Assembly (NCBI GenBank): GCA_963576735.1
Contig: OY755191.1
Coordinates: 7,531,608 to 7,595,607 of the forward strand
Direction: 5' to 3'
From: Bedellia somnulentella
Taxonomy: Eukaryota; Arthropoda; Insecta; Lepidoptera; Bedelliidae
Length of the DNA stretch: 64,000 nucleotides
Shown here: one piece after another, positions 9,758 through 21,215 of the stretch
Position numbering within the stretch: the first letter of the stretch is position 1
Layout of the letters: each line of letters opens with the position of its first letter
The notes under the pieces: generated by a model
Told to the model about the DNA's origin: nothing
What the model saw: only the letters and a program-made list of their open reading frames with translations
Database searches by the model: none
Position numbers and translations under genes: made by a program

Positions 9758-12700
9758 ATGAACAGTAAAATGGGCTCGAAATTTAAACCGGTGACACATG
9801 TTTTGTTTGAATTGGACGGACTATTGTTAAGTAAGTATTTTATTTGATATTTGAAATTATTATTATGATGAAATATGTTTTTTATTATGATAAAGCATAT
9901 TTTTTTTAACTTACAAAAATATTTCATGCCAAACGTTTTTGTATAAAATTTACAATTATTATCTTTTTACAAAAAAAATATAAGAGTATTTATTTTACTA
10001 AGCTATGTTACCGCTTGTGTAAGTTAGGTCATACGTACTTATAATTATTAGGTAGTTGACTATTTTTAACAATGATATTCAATTGTTTGCGTTGTGTGTT
10101 ATGTGTTTGTGTTATGTACTTATTTATTTTAAATAGAAAAACCACAGTATAGTTAACCGAAAATCAGTACTTTTAAATAACATAAGTTTCATGTAGATCC
10201 GGAGCTTTTAAATGATTGGTGATCCATCACGAACTATATGTATTTTTTATATTTTCCCAAAGAGGAAAAATAAAGTAAAGAGTAAATTGTAAGGGCTATG
10301 AATTATACCTAAAACTTTGGCTTCCCTTTTTAGAGATTTTTACTTATGAATATAGTATAGGAGTAATTCATAACGCCAATGAATTATCATTTTATATTTC
10401 TTAATTTTAGACACAGAAGATTATTATACCATTGCATGTCAAAAGCTGGCGCATCGTTATGGAAAAGAGTTCAATTTTCCGTTGAAGGTAAAAGTAATGG
10501 GACAGAACAATCGAGATTGCTCCGAAGAAATCATAAAGGAGCTCAAGTTACCAATAACTTCTGAAGAGTACTCCGATCAAATGGATGAAGACTTAAAGGA
10601 ATTCTTTCCACAAGCTCATCTAATGCCAGGTCAGTTCTAGTTTTAAAAACTTTCTTATCTTTGTCTTCTTATTTTCTCTTTTCAATTGGTATGTATGTTG
10701 CAGGAAAATCGTAATATCAGTCAACTTACAAGTATCCTACAAAACTTGTGAACTGATGGATATTTGTCAAACAGTATTCGAATTGACATAATTCCTGATA
10801 GCTTTTAGGAATTTTGTAAGATAACGGACTCACCTAAGGAAATTTGTAAACAAAATGCAGATCATTTATGACAAGTTTCCAAGTTCAAAACTCTGTTTTT
10901 TAGAAAACTTACTATTAGTTTTAAGCTTTTAGATAATACACGCTAGTACAATCTTCAAATGCTCGTGCGAATGCTTTGGGTTCAGTTCACACTGTGCAGC
11001 GTTCATCAATTATTTCGTCACTTGTTCAGAAGCACCTCAGACACCCCTTCGGGAATACACGGCGTAAACATAATGTTGAGTTTAGTTTTTAGTAGTGAAG
11101 TATGATCATTGACCTATTTTGGGTGTGTCATCGAGTGATAGTGTCCGTAATGAAATTTTATTGTAATTTATTTGATGATATTTTAATGAAGTTTGTAGTA
11201 TTTTAATTGATCTTTTGGAATGTAACATTCAATTAAGGTTCATTAAATTAGATATTTTACGTCTAACTTTAAATAAGTCATTAAGTGGTTGATATAATTA
11301 AAAACAATGTTTGGGTTGTATGTGCGTCGGATTTCTAGTGGTAGGTGCTAGAAAATGCTACCAAGTGTATATATACGCTTGGTGGTGATATTTCGGGGAC
11401 AGGCACAAACTGTTCCCTTATTAAAAGTAACATACATAACATAAACGTTCACGCCGAATATCCCCGAAGGGGTTGGCAGAGGTACTAATACTTCTGAACA
11501 TCACGTGACTTTGTCACTTGGTGTTCAGAGTACCCACGTTTTGCATGGACAGTGTACTCACGTTTTGTACGAATACACTGTCACATGACTAATTACAACT
11601 CAGCCATGTGGGTTTCCTCACGATGTTTTCCCTCACCGTTAACAACCATGATAATTAACCACACATATGTCTTTAGAGAAGACAGATTAGTGTAGGCCCG
11701 ACCCAGGATTCGAACACTAGTCGTTTGCACGATAACCGAGGGTTCTACCCACTGGGCTGTCACGGTTAAAAGTATTAAATAAGAATAAATAAATATATAC
11801 AGACCCATGACACGCGACGAGTAAGCCTCTAGAAAAGTGCAATACAATTTTATACATATATATTAGCCGTGTAGTTCCGGCTTAGAGTGTCCCTCCCTAC
11901 CCGTTTCTACTATGTTTTTTAAGTGATTTTTGGGCGATGCGGTTGGAGACCCATCACCAGCGATACTTTATTTCTACCATACATACATATATATACTCAC
12001 GGCTATAAATCTCTAGAAGGGGTAGCCAATTAGAAGTTCCTCAGCCACTTGGAAAGTTGAGTGGGGAAAAGATGGCAAAATAAAGGTTGTTGGTGATGGG
12101 TCTCCAACCGCATCGCCCAAGACCCGCCGGTACACCCACCGGCAGAAATGAGGTTTTAGGGGTTTTAGGTTTTATTCTAAGCCGACACTACATAGCAATT
12201 TCTACCATCTTCTCCCCTATCAACTTCCAAATGTAGTTTAGGAGATTCTAGCAACCCTTTCTTGGGCTTTATCGCCGTGAGTATACGTATACAATATGCG
12301 TATAAATGACATTCAAGAAAAAACACACATCCATATTTATCACACAAATGATTGTAAAGGATCGTAACGCCCCGTCAGATCTAGAACCGAGTTACAGAAC
12401 CACTGGTCTATAGTGTCCAAGTTATAAGAGACAAATTGTATATTCATATTATACTTAATAACATTTTTAGGTGTTGAAAAACTAATAAGACATCTACACG
12501 AGCACGAAATCCCAATGGGTCTAGTGACAAGTAGCAGAGAAGAATTCTACGACATGAAAATACAGAAACACAAAGAGCTATTCTCCATGATGATGCACAA
12601 AACATTTGGGTCATCGGAAAGTCGGGTGGAGCGCGGGAAGCCCTACTCTGATTTGTTTCTCGTAGCTGCCAGCAAGTTTCCCGATAAACCCAGCCCAGAA

Positions 12701-13037
12701 AAAGTGAGTGACTATTTATGCTGAGTTTACAAAATATATACATAAGTTAACAATAAGTTTCTATTCACGGCGACAAATTCCAAAATTTCCCTAGCAACTT
12801 TTGGAACATGTGGGGAAAATTAAATTCACATTATTTCATTTATATGTTTTAATATTCCAGTGCCTCGTTTTCGAAGACTCTGTGAATGGTGTGAAAGCGG
12901 CCATAAGCGCTGGCATGCAAGTAGTCATAGTGCCAGACCCGCATTTAAACAAGACATTAGCCGAAGATGCCACTTTAACACTCAACAGTCTTGCCGAGTT
13001 CAAACCGGAGGATTTCGGGTTACCTCCTTACAATTGA
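9758..13037 (+). CDS. HAD phosphatase paralogue, gene 2 (motif I nucleophile Asp replaced by Glu)
   Basis: Four exons: 9758-9830, 10411-10629, 12471-12703, 12861-13037 (702 nt, 233 residues), with clean GT/AG borders and the same phases as gene 1. A second in-frame ATG at 9770 would give 229 residues, closer to the family length. HAD motif I reads FELDGLLL: E18 stands where the phosphate-accepting Asp should be, while D20 is kept. Motif II VTSS (T117/S118), lysine K154 (RGKPYSD) and motif [10 protein letters not shown] (E180/D181) remain, but the usual SDPEV before the lysine is SESRV. An intact frame and splice sites with a lost nucleophile suggest a retained pseudoenzyme, or a protein with another role. 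Intron 2 carries SINE copies. A possible AATAAA is at about 13336. Confidence 0.88.
11030..11078 (+). repeat. SINE family A 3' fragment in HAD gene 2 intron 2
   Basis: About 50 bp around CCCCTTCGGGAATACACGGC, the conserved 3' part of family A, on the plus strand. Confidence 0.4.
11432..11768 (-). repeat. SINE family A, near full length, in HAD gene 2 intron 2
   Basis: The minus-strand copy keeps the tRNA-like head: box A-like TAGCTCAGTGGGTAGAACCC-type sequence and box B GTTCGAATCC near 11710, with CCCGACCCAGGATTCG on the plus strand. A minus-strand ORF covering the copy is not a gene. Confidence 0.8.
11864..11980 (+). repeat. SINE-like family B, left half, interrupted by another family B copy
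   Basis: Runs from GCCGTGTAGTTCCGGCTTAG to the first copy of the target duplication ATTTCTACCAT (11970-11980). It continues after the insert at 12198. Confidence 0.75.
11981..12197 (-). mobile_element. SINE-like family B insertion flanked by an 11-bp target duplication
   Basis: A 217-bp minus-strand copy lies between direct repeats ATTTCTACCAT (11970-11980 and 12198-12208) inside another family B copy. This defines the unit: 5' end TTGCTATGTAGTGTCGGCTT and 3' end ATATATGTATGT, with no coding capacity. A duplication of this length plus a simple-repeat tail indicates LINE-driven retroposition. Confidence 0.85.
12198..12292 (+). repeat. SINE-like family B, right half of the interrupted copy
   Basis: Resumes at the second ATTTCTACCAT and continues CTTCTCCCCTATCAACTTCC to the CGCCGTGAGTATACG end. 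Confidence 0.75.
12745..12815 (-). repeat. SINE-like family B remnant in HAD gene 2 intron 3
   Basis: Degraded match: TATTCACGGCGACAAATTCC and CCCTAGCAACTTTTGGAA. Confidence 0.4.
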
Positions 13038-13852
13038 CGTTTAATTAAACACATATTAAGGGTTTTAAGAAATTTTATTGCATTAAATTAGGTTTTGTTG
13101 TAAAATGGTGTGAAAGATTAAAATAAGTAATATACTGTTTAAGTACTTTTAATGTAATTTTCTTTATGAAAATATTCTCATGTGTCAGTTAGTTTTGAGT
13201 AAGATCTTATTCGTTACAAAGGTATATGTTTTTATTGTCATTAAAGTTGTATTTTAATTATTATTGTTATTACTTATAAATACTTGAGCATATTGTTGAA
13301 ATTAAGTGCTTATGTCATACATATATCTCTTATATAATAAAAATAGATGTTAAGTTTCAGTTTACGATTAAAATATTGTTGGTATAATTATTGATTCTGC
13401 ATTATTTATAATTATCCTATATTTAAATAAAAAATATTCAATTACAAAAGCTGCGACAAAGAAATTGCTGATACTAAATGGAGTAATCAATTTTTGTTCT
13501 AAAAATGAGTTATAAGTATATAAATTGAAAAAAGCTAAACTGTAACAAACTTATATTATTTATCAATATACATTTTAAAAATAAAACCTTCTTTTTGCAT
13601 TAATAGCAATTAGATCTAACATTCCGGTAATACGCAATTGAGACCTTCTACAGATTAGAATTTTGTAAAATTTTGAACTGACATCTAACTAGAATAATTA
13701 TGAACTATACTTACCGAAAAATTTGTAATTTATAATGTTAAGTTATTAAAAGTATGTTTATAAGTACAATCTGACTAGAGACGTAAATAAAAAAAGATTT
13801 TTTTTTTGTTTTTCACTACAATCAGACTAGATTAGTTTTAATAGCCGAACTT
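13038..13852. other. Convergent spacer between HAD genes 2 and 3
   Basis: 815 bp of AT-rich 3'-flanking sequence with several A-rich runs that could serve as polyadenylation regions for gene 2. No repeat or ORF is recognised. Confidence 0.5.
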
Positions 13853-16800
13853 CTAAAAAGGTGGAAGTCCAAACAGTTCAGGTTGAAAGTGTTCCAAGGA
13901 GGTGAGAACCTGCGTAGCGTCGGTAAACAATTCTTTTTCTAGTCGCGGGTCGGGAACCACCACTACTTGCATATTAGCGGCTATGGCGGCTTTCATACCG
14001 TTTAACGCGTCTTCTAGTACTAGGCACTGTAATATAATAAAAGTAGAAGTTAATGCAAAGATAGTATATTCATACATATACTTAGTCCAAAAAAAGGCAG
14101 AGCGATTAAAAATGAAAAAGTCCTCAGCCACTTTTGCTTTGAGGGTACAAGAGTTGCATTGTAATCGTAGGATTTTGAAGTCTGATTTACTGAGACTGAA
14201 TTAGGGGGATTGATTATAATAAAATTTATATTCTTAATTTACAATAAAAAATTGTTGCGTAGTCCCGGCTTTGAATACCACTACCCCTTTCTACCCACGG
14301 GTATTTTTATTATCTTGTCCCCTATTAACTTCCAAATATGGCTGAGGAGTTTCCAGCTCTTCAGAGCCATAAAATCCTTCAGCTTCAGCTCTGGCTACCC
14401 CTTATTGGGATTTATGGCCGTGAGTACATGTAAATGTATGCATGTATGTAATTTAAAATATTCACAATTACGTTTTAATAGGCAGTTGCCACAGGACAGT
14501 TAATATAGTGTGAGACGTAACGTTTCAGGAACAATAAATAGTGGTACGTTGAAGATTACTTACATTTTCAGGTTTAGGTTTATCAGGAAACCGTGACGCG
14601 CAAACTAAAAAAATACAAGGATCAGGTTTTCCCTTCGTCACTTCCGGATCCGACGAGCCCATTGTCACGTGATGGAACTTGTCTAAAATATCAGAGTTTC
14701 TCATCTTTACATCAACATTGTTTTTACTTGAACTTGTAGCTATCGCCATAGGGATTTTATTTTTATGTAGATGCTCTACCAGTCTTTTTGCGCCTGAGGA
14801 AGAAACAAACATATATACATGAATAAAAACAAAATGTTTGTGATGTTTTAGTAGACCTGTTCCAGAAATGCCATAAATCCCAAAAAGGGTAAGTCAGAGC
14901 ATCAGAGCCTTAAACGCCTCAGTCACATTTGGAAGTTGATAGGGGACAAGATGGTAGAAATAAAGAATTGTTTGTGATAGGTCTCCAACCGCATCGCCCC
15001 AAAACCACTTTAAAAAGCCCCATACCCAGAGTCGCCTCTTACGACACGCGAGGGTAAAAACGGGTAGTGACATTTTAAGTCCGCACTACACGGCAAATTT
15101 AAATAACAATACATACAAAACTAGCTTTTTGTCTGTGAATTTATTACGTTTGCGTAGTAGCAATACTTACCAGGCATAAGCTGAACATTGCGGAGTTCTT
15201 CTTCATTCTCAGCAGCACATTGTTCCATGAAATGTTCTATACTAATTGGTAGGTTCAGTTCGTTTATTATCATTTCTGCACATTCCCTTGCTTGACAACC
15301 CAAGAATTTTTTGTTCAATTCCCAAGTAAACTCCTTTCCATATTTTGAACACACTGTTGTATAAGCTGCAGCATAGTGTTTTTCAGAATCTGCGAATAAT
15401 AATTACATTGCTATTACACAGGCCTTTAAGTAATATAGGAAACAAGTTCTATCAATAATGCCAATAAAAATTATATATGCCAATGCTATATTAGATATTT
15501 TGTAACCTGTGATTAAGAATACTTTTTGATAACTCAAATTTGTATGAAAATACTGCCAACTACTACAAGTTTGAAGATAATTCTAGCAACATTGGATTCC
15601 CCATATTTTTTTTTCTAACTGTTTCACTTAGTCATATAGGGCCATTTCAGGATTTGAACCATTAGAGAATTTTGATTGTATTATTCTATAAATCTTTAGA
15701 ACTTAATTTAGTACAAAATATTATTATTTGAGTTATAAGTTCATTCCTATTATTTTAAAAACAAACATACTTCTGATTTACTATTAAAGTTCCATAAATT
15801 AGACATTCAGGGACCCTAGCACACTCTTGACTATATTGTGACCAGTGATCGGTTAAAAAGGGACAAAGGTTTATAATATCTTGTAAGTGTGAGAGAGAGC
15901 TGTTTTAAACCATGTTTATTTATTTATTCAGTTGTCATGAAATATAGTTTTTACAGGTAGTGTCACCTAAAGCAACTAAATTACAAATTTTATAATTTAC
16001 AAGTTAACAATACAATAGCTAGATTACACATTTTATAATTTACAAGTTAACAATATAATTAATTAAAGCAACTAGTTTACATTGTAACATAAATAATGTA
16101 AAGAGCATTTGGTGAAGTCAGTCATCACAAAATATCAGTTCGTTCCGCGATCTCACCGAGGGCCACAAACGCCCGAGTCAGCAGGGTTTCTTTTAAAAGA
16201 TAAAGATAAAAGAATTAGCGTGCTATCACTATTGGTCTTGATAATTAGGTTTAGATTTGAAGCACATTTTTTAGTACTTGGAGACACAAAACAATGGGAA
16301 ACAAAATAGTAAAATATACAAACTGACCATCAGTTCTCAGACTCATTATTTAGATCAATATTTTCCTGAAACCCTTATATTTTTTTTTTGTGTTTTGTAT
16401 CTGCAATCAGTCGGTGGACCATAAGCGGATGATTTGAGTGAATTGTTTTGACGTTTAGAGTGTAGCAGAGAATATTGCCTCTTAAACTCTTTATCACAAA
16501 ACATCTTTCCTCTTCAGTCGCCATACAGAGCGAGAAGTGTCCAGTAGTTGGTTTACTAGAATATTTGGGTGTGCGACTAGTCGGTCAGTATATTTAGCTT
16601 TTAACTCTGTTATTTCTTCAGCCACTGTGGGTATGTTAAAGTAACTGTGGATCTCATCGTTTCTTGCAAACCAGGGAGCTTTGGCAATTGTTTGCAGGAT
16701 AGCATTTTGGACCCGTTGCAGGCAAACAATGTTGCTATTGCTAGCTGTACTCCATAACTGAGCACCGTATGTCCAGATTGGCTTTAGTATACTTTTATAT

Positions 16801-17487
16801 ATATAATATATATTAGAAGTTTATTGTCTGTTGACAAAACAGAATTTCTCCCTAATAGCCAATAGAGTGATTTGAACTTAGTATTGATCTCATCTCTTTT
16901 CTTTTTAATATGGTTTTTCCAAGTCAATCTTCTGTCCAAGTGGAAGCCAAGGTATTTGACGCAATCAGTATGGGGCAAGGTATCTGTGCCAGTATGGGGC
17001 AAGGTATCTGTTATATAGAAAAATAATATAGAAGATATAACTAGAGGAAGGCTATGAAACATATGTCCAGCAGCGGAACTCTATTACCTGATATAGGCCT
17101 ACTCTAAAGATCTCAAAATGACATATCCTGTGCTGTCATTATCTATTATTTTCCTGCACTGTTTACCATGTCATTGGTGTGGGTTATGTGGGTTATGTGT
17201 GTACTCCAGAACAATTACTTTTAATTGTTTTTGCAATAATACCATGAGAGTAAGATCTTTCGAAATAATTAACGATAACAAGGACCTAACCTTTGAGTGT
17301 GTTGATAGATGGATTTAATAAATTCAGATAATGCCTATTTTAATTATTATTCTTCATATAATTTATTCAATTCTTTATAAAGCTTTTTAGGACTAAGGTT
17401 ATGCAACACTATTACGGTGTTAACGAACTTACCTATAAGTAAGCCATCTAGGTCAAATAATACATGAGTAACCCTTTTAAATAACAT
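13853..17487 (-). CDS. PUDP: HAD phosphatase, pseudouridine-5'-phosphatase type, gene 3
   Basis: Minus-strand exons in coding order: 17487-17433, 15389-15171, 14793-14564, 14026-13853 (678 nt, 225 residues). Splice sites are GT/AG, phases 1,1,0, and exons 1 and 2 have exactly the lengths of gene 1 (55 and 219 nt). Motif I is FDLDGLLIDSE (D12 nucleophile, D14); motif II IATSS (T111/S112); lysine K147 in KGKPDPC; motif IV VLEDALNG (E173/D174). The catalytic set is complete and motif I is the most canonical of the three, so an active cytosolic phosphatase is expected. It ends LFGLPPF. Intron 1 (2043 bp) contains non-LTR retrotransposon debris in the same orientation; introns 2 and 3 contain family B repeats. 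It is convergent with gene 2, so one duplication was inverted. Confidence 0.9.
14070..14135 (-). repeat. SINE-like family B remnant in HAD gene 3 intron 3
   Basis: Short match ATACATATACTTAGTCC plus CCTCAGCCACTTTTG. Confidence 0.4.
14255..14452 (+). repeat. SINE-like family B copy in HAD gene 3 intron 3
   Basis: Begins GTTGCGTAGTCCCGGCTTTG, contains CTTCCAAATATGGCTGAGGA and ends with a GTATGCATGTATG tail. The central part is deleted. Confidence 0.7.
14870..15095 (-). repeat. SINE-like family B copy in HAD gene 3 intron 2
   Basis: Minus-strand copy from the CCATAAATCCCAAAAAGGG side to GTCCGCACTACACGGC. Confidence 0.7.
15913..16075 (-). repeat. Probable LINE 3' end with an internal tandem duplication
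   Basis: TTTATTTATTTATTCAG at the left end reads as an A-rich retroelement tail on the minus strand. Inside it a block of about 33 bp containing TTTATAATTTACAAGTTAAC occurs twice (near 15988 and 16033). Confidence 0.4.
16378..17062 (-). pseudogene. 5'-truncated jockey-like non-LTR retrotransposon (RT C-terminal part)
   Basis: The minus-strand translation, with one frame change near 16790, reads VKYLGFHLDRRLTWKNHI and then IWTYGAQLW and APWFARNDEIHS. These are the post-RT thumb/connection signatures of jockey-clade elements. It ends near a T run at 16381-16389 on the plus strand, i.e. a minus-strand poly(A) tail. A TCTTTT/GGGGCAAGG region near 16960-17010 is locally duplicated. It lies within intron 1 of HAD gene 3, in the same orientation as the gene. 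Confidence 0.8.
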
Positions 17488-18532
17488 GAGTAATTGGTCT
17501 TATTTTGCTTATTCAACTAAATAAAACTTAAATTCAAAAGTTAAATAGAGGTTATGTTATGTTTATTATTATTGCAGTTTTTTTTGTTATGTATGTCACA
17601 TTTATTTTTACGGAAACTTTGGCAGTGTTTGCCAGTGCCACATGACCGAATAGGCAGATGGGCTTTTTTCATCTTAAGGCGACCACCAAGAATGTTCGTG
17701 TCCTTCAACTTTGAAAGCAAATATTGTTAATCAAAATTCATAGAAATACCATCTCTGGCTGTTTTTCTCAAAAAAAAGTAATAATATTATCTAAATAACT
17801 TAAAAAATGTGTTTTCAATGAAAAAAACATCGTGTTTTATACGTGTCCTACGACTATGTTCCCAACTTTGATTTAGAAATTTTAGTTTATTTTCCTCTAA
17901 AGCTCATGTGTTGTTTTATTTTATTAAATTAAGAATATAGTCAAAATTCAAATTTATTTATCTTTTTATACCATTACAATAGAAAAAAACTTCAATTTCG
18001 ATTGTCCTACGATTTCTGAAAGGTGGAATTCCCTTTCGTTCAGAGGTGGGTTTGATTAGCTTAACTAATGAATTACCCCAAAATTTAATTTGTTTTATAA
18101 TATAGGCAACATTGTTTGCGTGCTGGCATCATTTTTTTGTTTGGTTTGGTGTAACTTGTAAGTCTCGTTAAAACATGAATAATAAGTAGTGCGTAATCTG
18201 TTACCAAAAATTGTTTTCCATTTAATTTATTTGATTTTGAGGTAAGTAAAGTTATATTTTAGCTTATTTATAAATTAAATTGTAGTTTAGTTATTAGTTC
18301 ATGAGTTTCAACTATTAAATTTGATATTATACCAATTTTTCACTCTAAAACGTAAAAATTTGCAAAAAAAATTGAATTTCGTCACATCCATTTCGTATTG
18401 TGATGTATAAGCAAAATCAAAAAGTGACGAAATGGAACTGTAAAGCATTAGCCACATTGCTTTAATTAACAGACATTAAAATAAATGAATGAATTATATT
18501 ATTTTTTGGTACAACGAAGGCAAGAAAAAACA

Positions 18533-18870
18533 TAACATAACATATCATAAACGTTCACGCCGTTTATCCCCGAAGGGGTTGGCAGAGGTACCAATACTTC
18601 TGAACTCACATGGCAGCGCCATCTAGTGTCCAGAGAAGGTACCCACGTTTTGCTTAGACAGTGTACTCACGTGATAGGGGGCAGGCCTATCGCCGTTTTG
18701 TACGAATACACTGTCACATGACTAAGTACCATGTAGCCATAACCAGTAAGTAGCCATGTGGGTTTCCTCACGATGTTTTCCCTCACCGTTAACAACCATG
18801 ATAAATTAACCACACATATGACTTTTTGAAAAGACAAATTGGTGTAGGCCCGACCCAGGATTGGAACTCT
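18533..18870 (-). repeat. SINE family A, lacking only the head
   Basis: The minus-strand copy runs from CATAAACGTTCACGCCG at its 3' end to GGCCCGACCCAGGATTGGAA. The box A part is replaced by unrelated sequence. Confidence 0.8.
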
Positions 18871-19004
18871 CAAAGAAAAAACTCCTATTAAAACTAAGTT
18901 CGATAGGTAATTATATACAGGTGTTTGAGGAAGTTGAAATTATATTACCTATCAGATTCATGTTGGGTTACCCTGATTAAAATCGGTAAAATTGATCAGT
19001 AAAA

Positions 19005-19458
19005 TCCTATTAATATTATAAAGGCGAAAGTTTGTAAGTATGGATGTATGGATCTTTGTTACTCTTTCACGTAAAAACTACTGAATGGATTTGAATGAAA
19101 CTTTACCACAATATAGCTTATACATCAGAATAACACATAGGCTATAGCTTATACATCAGAATAACACATAGGCTACAATTTTTGAGGTTTTATGACAAAG
19201 CTTAAGGCGTTTTTTTAATTAATTTAATAAAACCTCAAAAATTGTAGCCTATGTGTTATTCTGATGTATAAGCTATATTGTGGTAAAGTTTCATTCAAAT
19301 TCATTCAGTAGTTTTTACGTGAAAGAGTAACAAAGATCCATACATCCATACATCCATACTTACAAACTTTCGCCTTTATAATATTAATAGGATTAAAAAA
19401 ACGGCTTAAGCTTTGTCATAAGCAAATTTGACAGTACGAAGTCTGTCGGGTCAGCTAG
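19005..19458 (+). mobile_element. Non-autonomous Helitron with a long internal inverted repeat
   Basis: Starts TCCTATTAATATTATAAAGG after an A and ends GGGTCAGCTAG before a T (454 bp). Positions 19005-19193 are mirrored by 19227-19393 with high identity. The left arm has an extra tandem copy of a 31-bp unit (ATAGCTTATACATCAGAATA...). The 3' end GACAGTACGAAGTCTGTC is shared with the Helitron at 1399-1795. Confidence 0.75.
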
Positions 19459-20456
19459 TAAGTAATAAAAGTGGGACATTTTTTTTCGACTCCACAAAGA
19501 CACTAGCGCTGTTTGAACTACGTTATAAATTTGTATGGGGAGTCGAAAAAAAAAGTCAGATTTTTATTATTTCACTTACTAATCCTGACTCAAGGTATCT
19601 CTCGCAACACGAATCTGACAATATTATTTCAAGTTCCTGAAACACCCGTATATTAACACTTTATGCCTTTCTTTTAGATTCACACTTGATTACAATTTTC
19701 TATGTAAGTCTGAATTGAAATTCTAGACTGATAGGTATTTGATTATAGTTAAATAATTTTACTAAAATTATTTATTTAGAATTAATAAAAATATAGTACA
19801 ATAACAATGACTGAATGATTCTAAATAATTATTTCGTGATATTTGTAGCGCTGTGAACTTAGCTTTATAATTCCATTTCGTATAAATTGAGTTCCTACTT
19901 AGTCACTGTCCTAATATTGACAGTGTTGTTTTTAACTATTTTCTCAGATTTTTAAAGAATGTTACTTGTAAATTAACATTTATTAGGAATATACGTAGTG
20001 TATCCTTTTGGCAATAATGATTTTTTTCTAAAATGTTGGTTGAAATACATATTTAACACTAAAAATGTCTAGTGACCAAAAACAAAAAGTGACGAAATGT
20101 TTAAAATTTGTCAAAAATGTGATTTTATATGATAATTATAACAATTATGTTGTTAAATTTCAAGTATAAGATGTGTCTTGATTAAAATCAAAATTGTTTT
20201 ATTACATGAAATTCCGAATTGTTTGATTTACATCCATTTGTGTAATGTGACTAAATGGAACTTTGCTTAGTCATGGCTACACAAAAAGTGATTTTAATCA
20301 AATAATTACTGTCTAAATGAGTTTTAATTAAAAATAATTGATTATATATACCTTCTTTTACCGTCTAAAGTTAAGTATATTCAAAATTAACGTTGTATTT
20401 AATTTACGTTTCCATTTCGAGCATGTCGCCTTGAAATGAAAAATGAAAAAAGCCCA

Positions 20457-21215
20457 GATTGCGAGTTGAATAAATGGTTTAGTTTAATAAAGCTAACGAG
20501 CAAAAGATACGCAAATAGGTATTGTTATCACTCTTAAAAGTAAAAACAACTTTATTCAGTCCCTCATATGATACTACATGTAAATACAACAATCGCACTA
20601 ATTACACACAATGAGAGCCAAGAATGCGCCGATTCAGCATATTTACACTAGAGTTTTAGCTTTAATGCACGCTGATTTTCAGCCGGGCCCCTTGAAAAAT
20701 ACATAAAATAAGATAAAACCTAAACTAAAAAACAAAACATTTAACCATTGAAACACAGATCTAATAAAACTAAAAAAGAACACGACATGTTAACTTTAAT
20801 GACATCTTTCTAATCCTTCACCGACATATAAGCACAAAACCATATTTATAATGTCTTAATAAATTTATGCACATATATATTTATAATAAACTTACACATA
20901 TATACAATAAAGACCTAAAAATTATATAAAATGCATGAATAAAGATATTAATTATATTATTGAACTCTTATGTATCAAGTTCAAAAAGTTTGGTCGAAAA
21001 CAAGACATCGATTGAAACTCGCAATCCGCTAATTCCCATGTCACAATGCAAAAAAAGAAATTGCTAGGTGACTAGGAACATCAAGGCACATACGCCTGTG
21101 GTTTCGTGTATATTCGATTTATTAATATATTTTGGGTATATTTTTTATATTAACTATTCAGAGATTTAGCAAAATCAACACATGAAAAATAATACCAAGC
21201 TATTTTTATCTGTGT
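20457..21215. other. Intergenic, no gene recognised
   Basis: AT-rich. GATTGCGAGTT at its left end is mirrored by AACTCGCAATC at about 21015, a weak 11-bp terminal inverted repeat; this may be another decayed element. Confidence 0.3.

Larger units (their letters stand above)
17659..20456. mobile_element. Candidate 2.8-kb TIR element, non-autonomous
   Basis: The left end TGGGCTTTTTTCAT then TTAAGGCGAC (17659-17684) is mirrored at the right end, where the minus strand reads TGGGCTTTTTTCAT, an extra 7-8 bp, then CAAGGCGAC (20425-20456). Interior sequence has repeated GTGACGAAATGGAA-like motifs (18420, 20090, 20255) and no transposase. A SINE and a Helitron sit inside and are later insertions. 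I could not see a convincing target duplication, so the call is tentative. Confidence 0.4.

Noticed and set aside
11100..11125. Ecdysone response element (TGATCATTGACCT)
   Set aside because: One half site fits (TGACCT) but the other has two mismatches; it is in a HAD intron and not near the P450.
16109..16309. Plus-strand ORF of 66 codons in HAD gene 3 intron 1
   Set aside because: No motif; sits among retroelement debris whose coding sense is minus.
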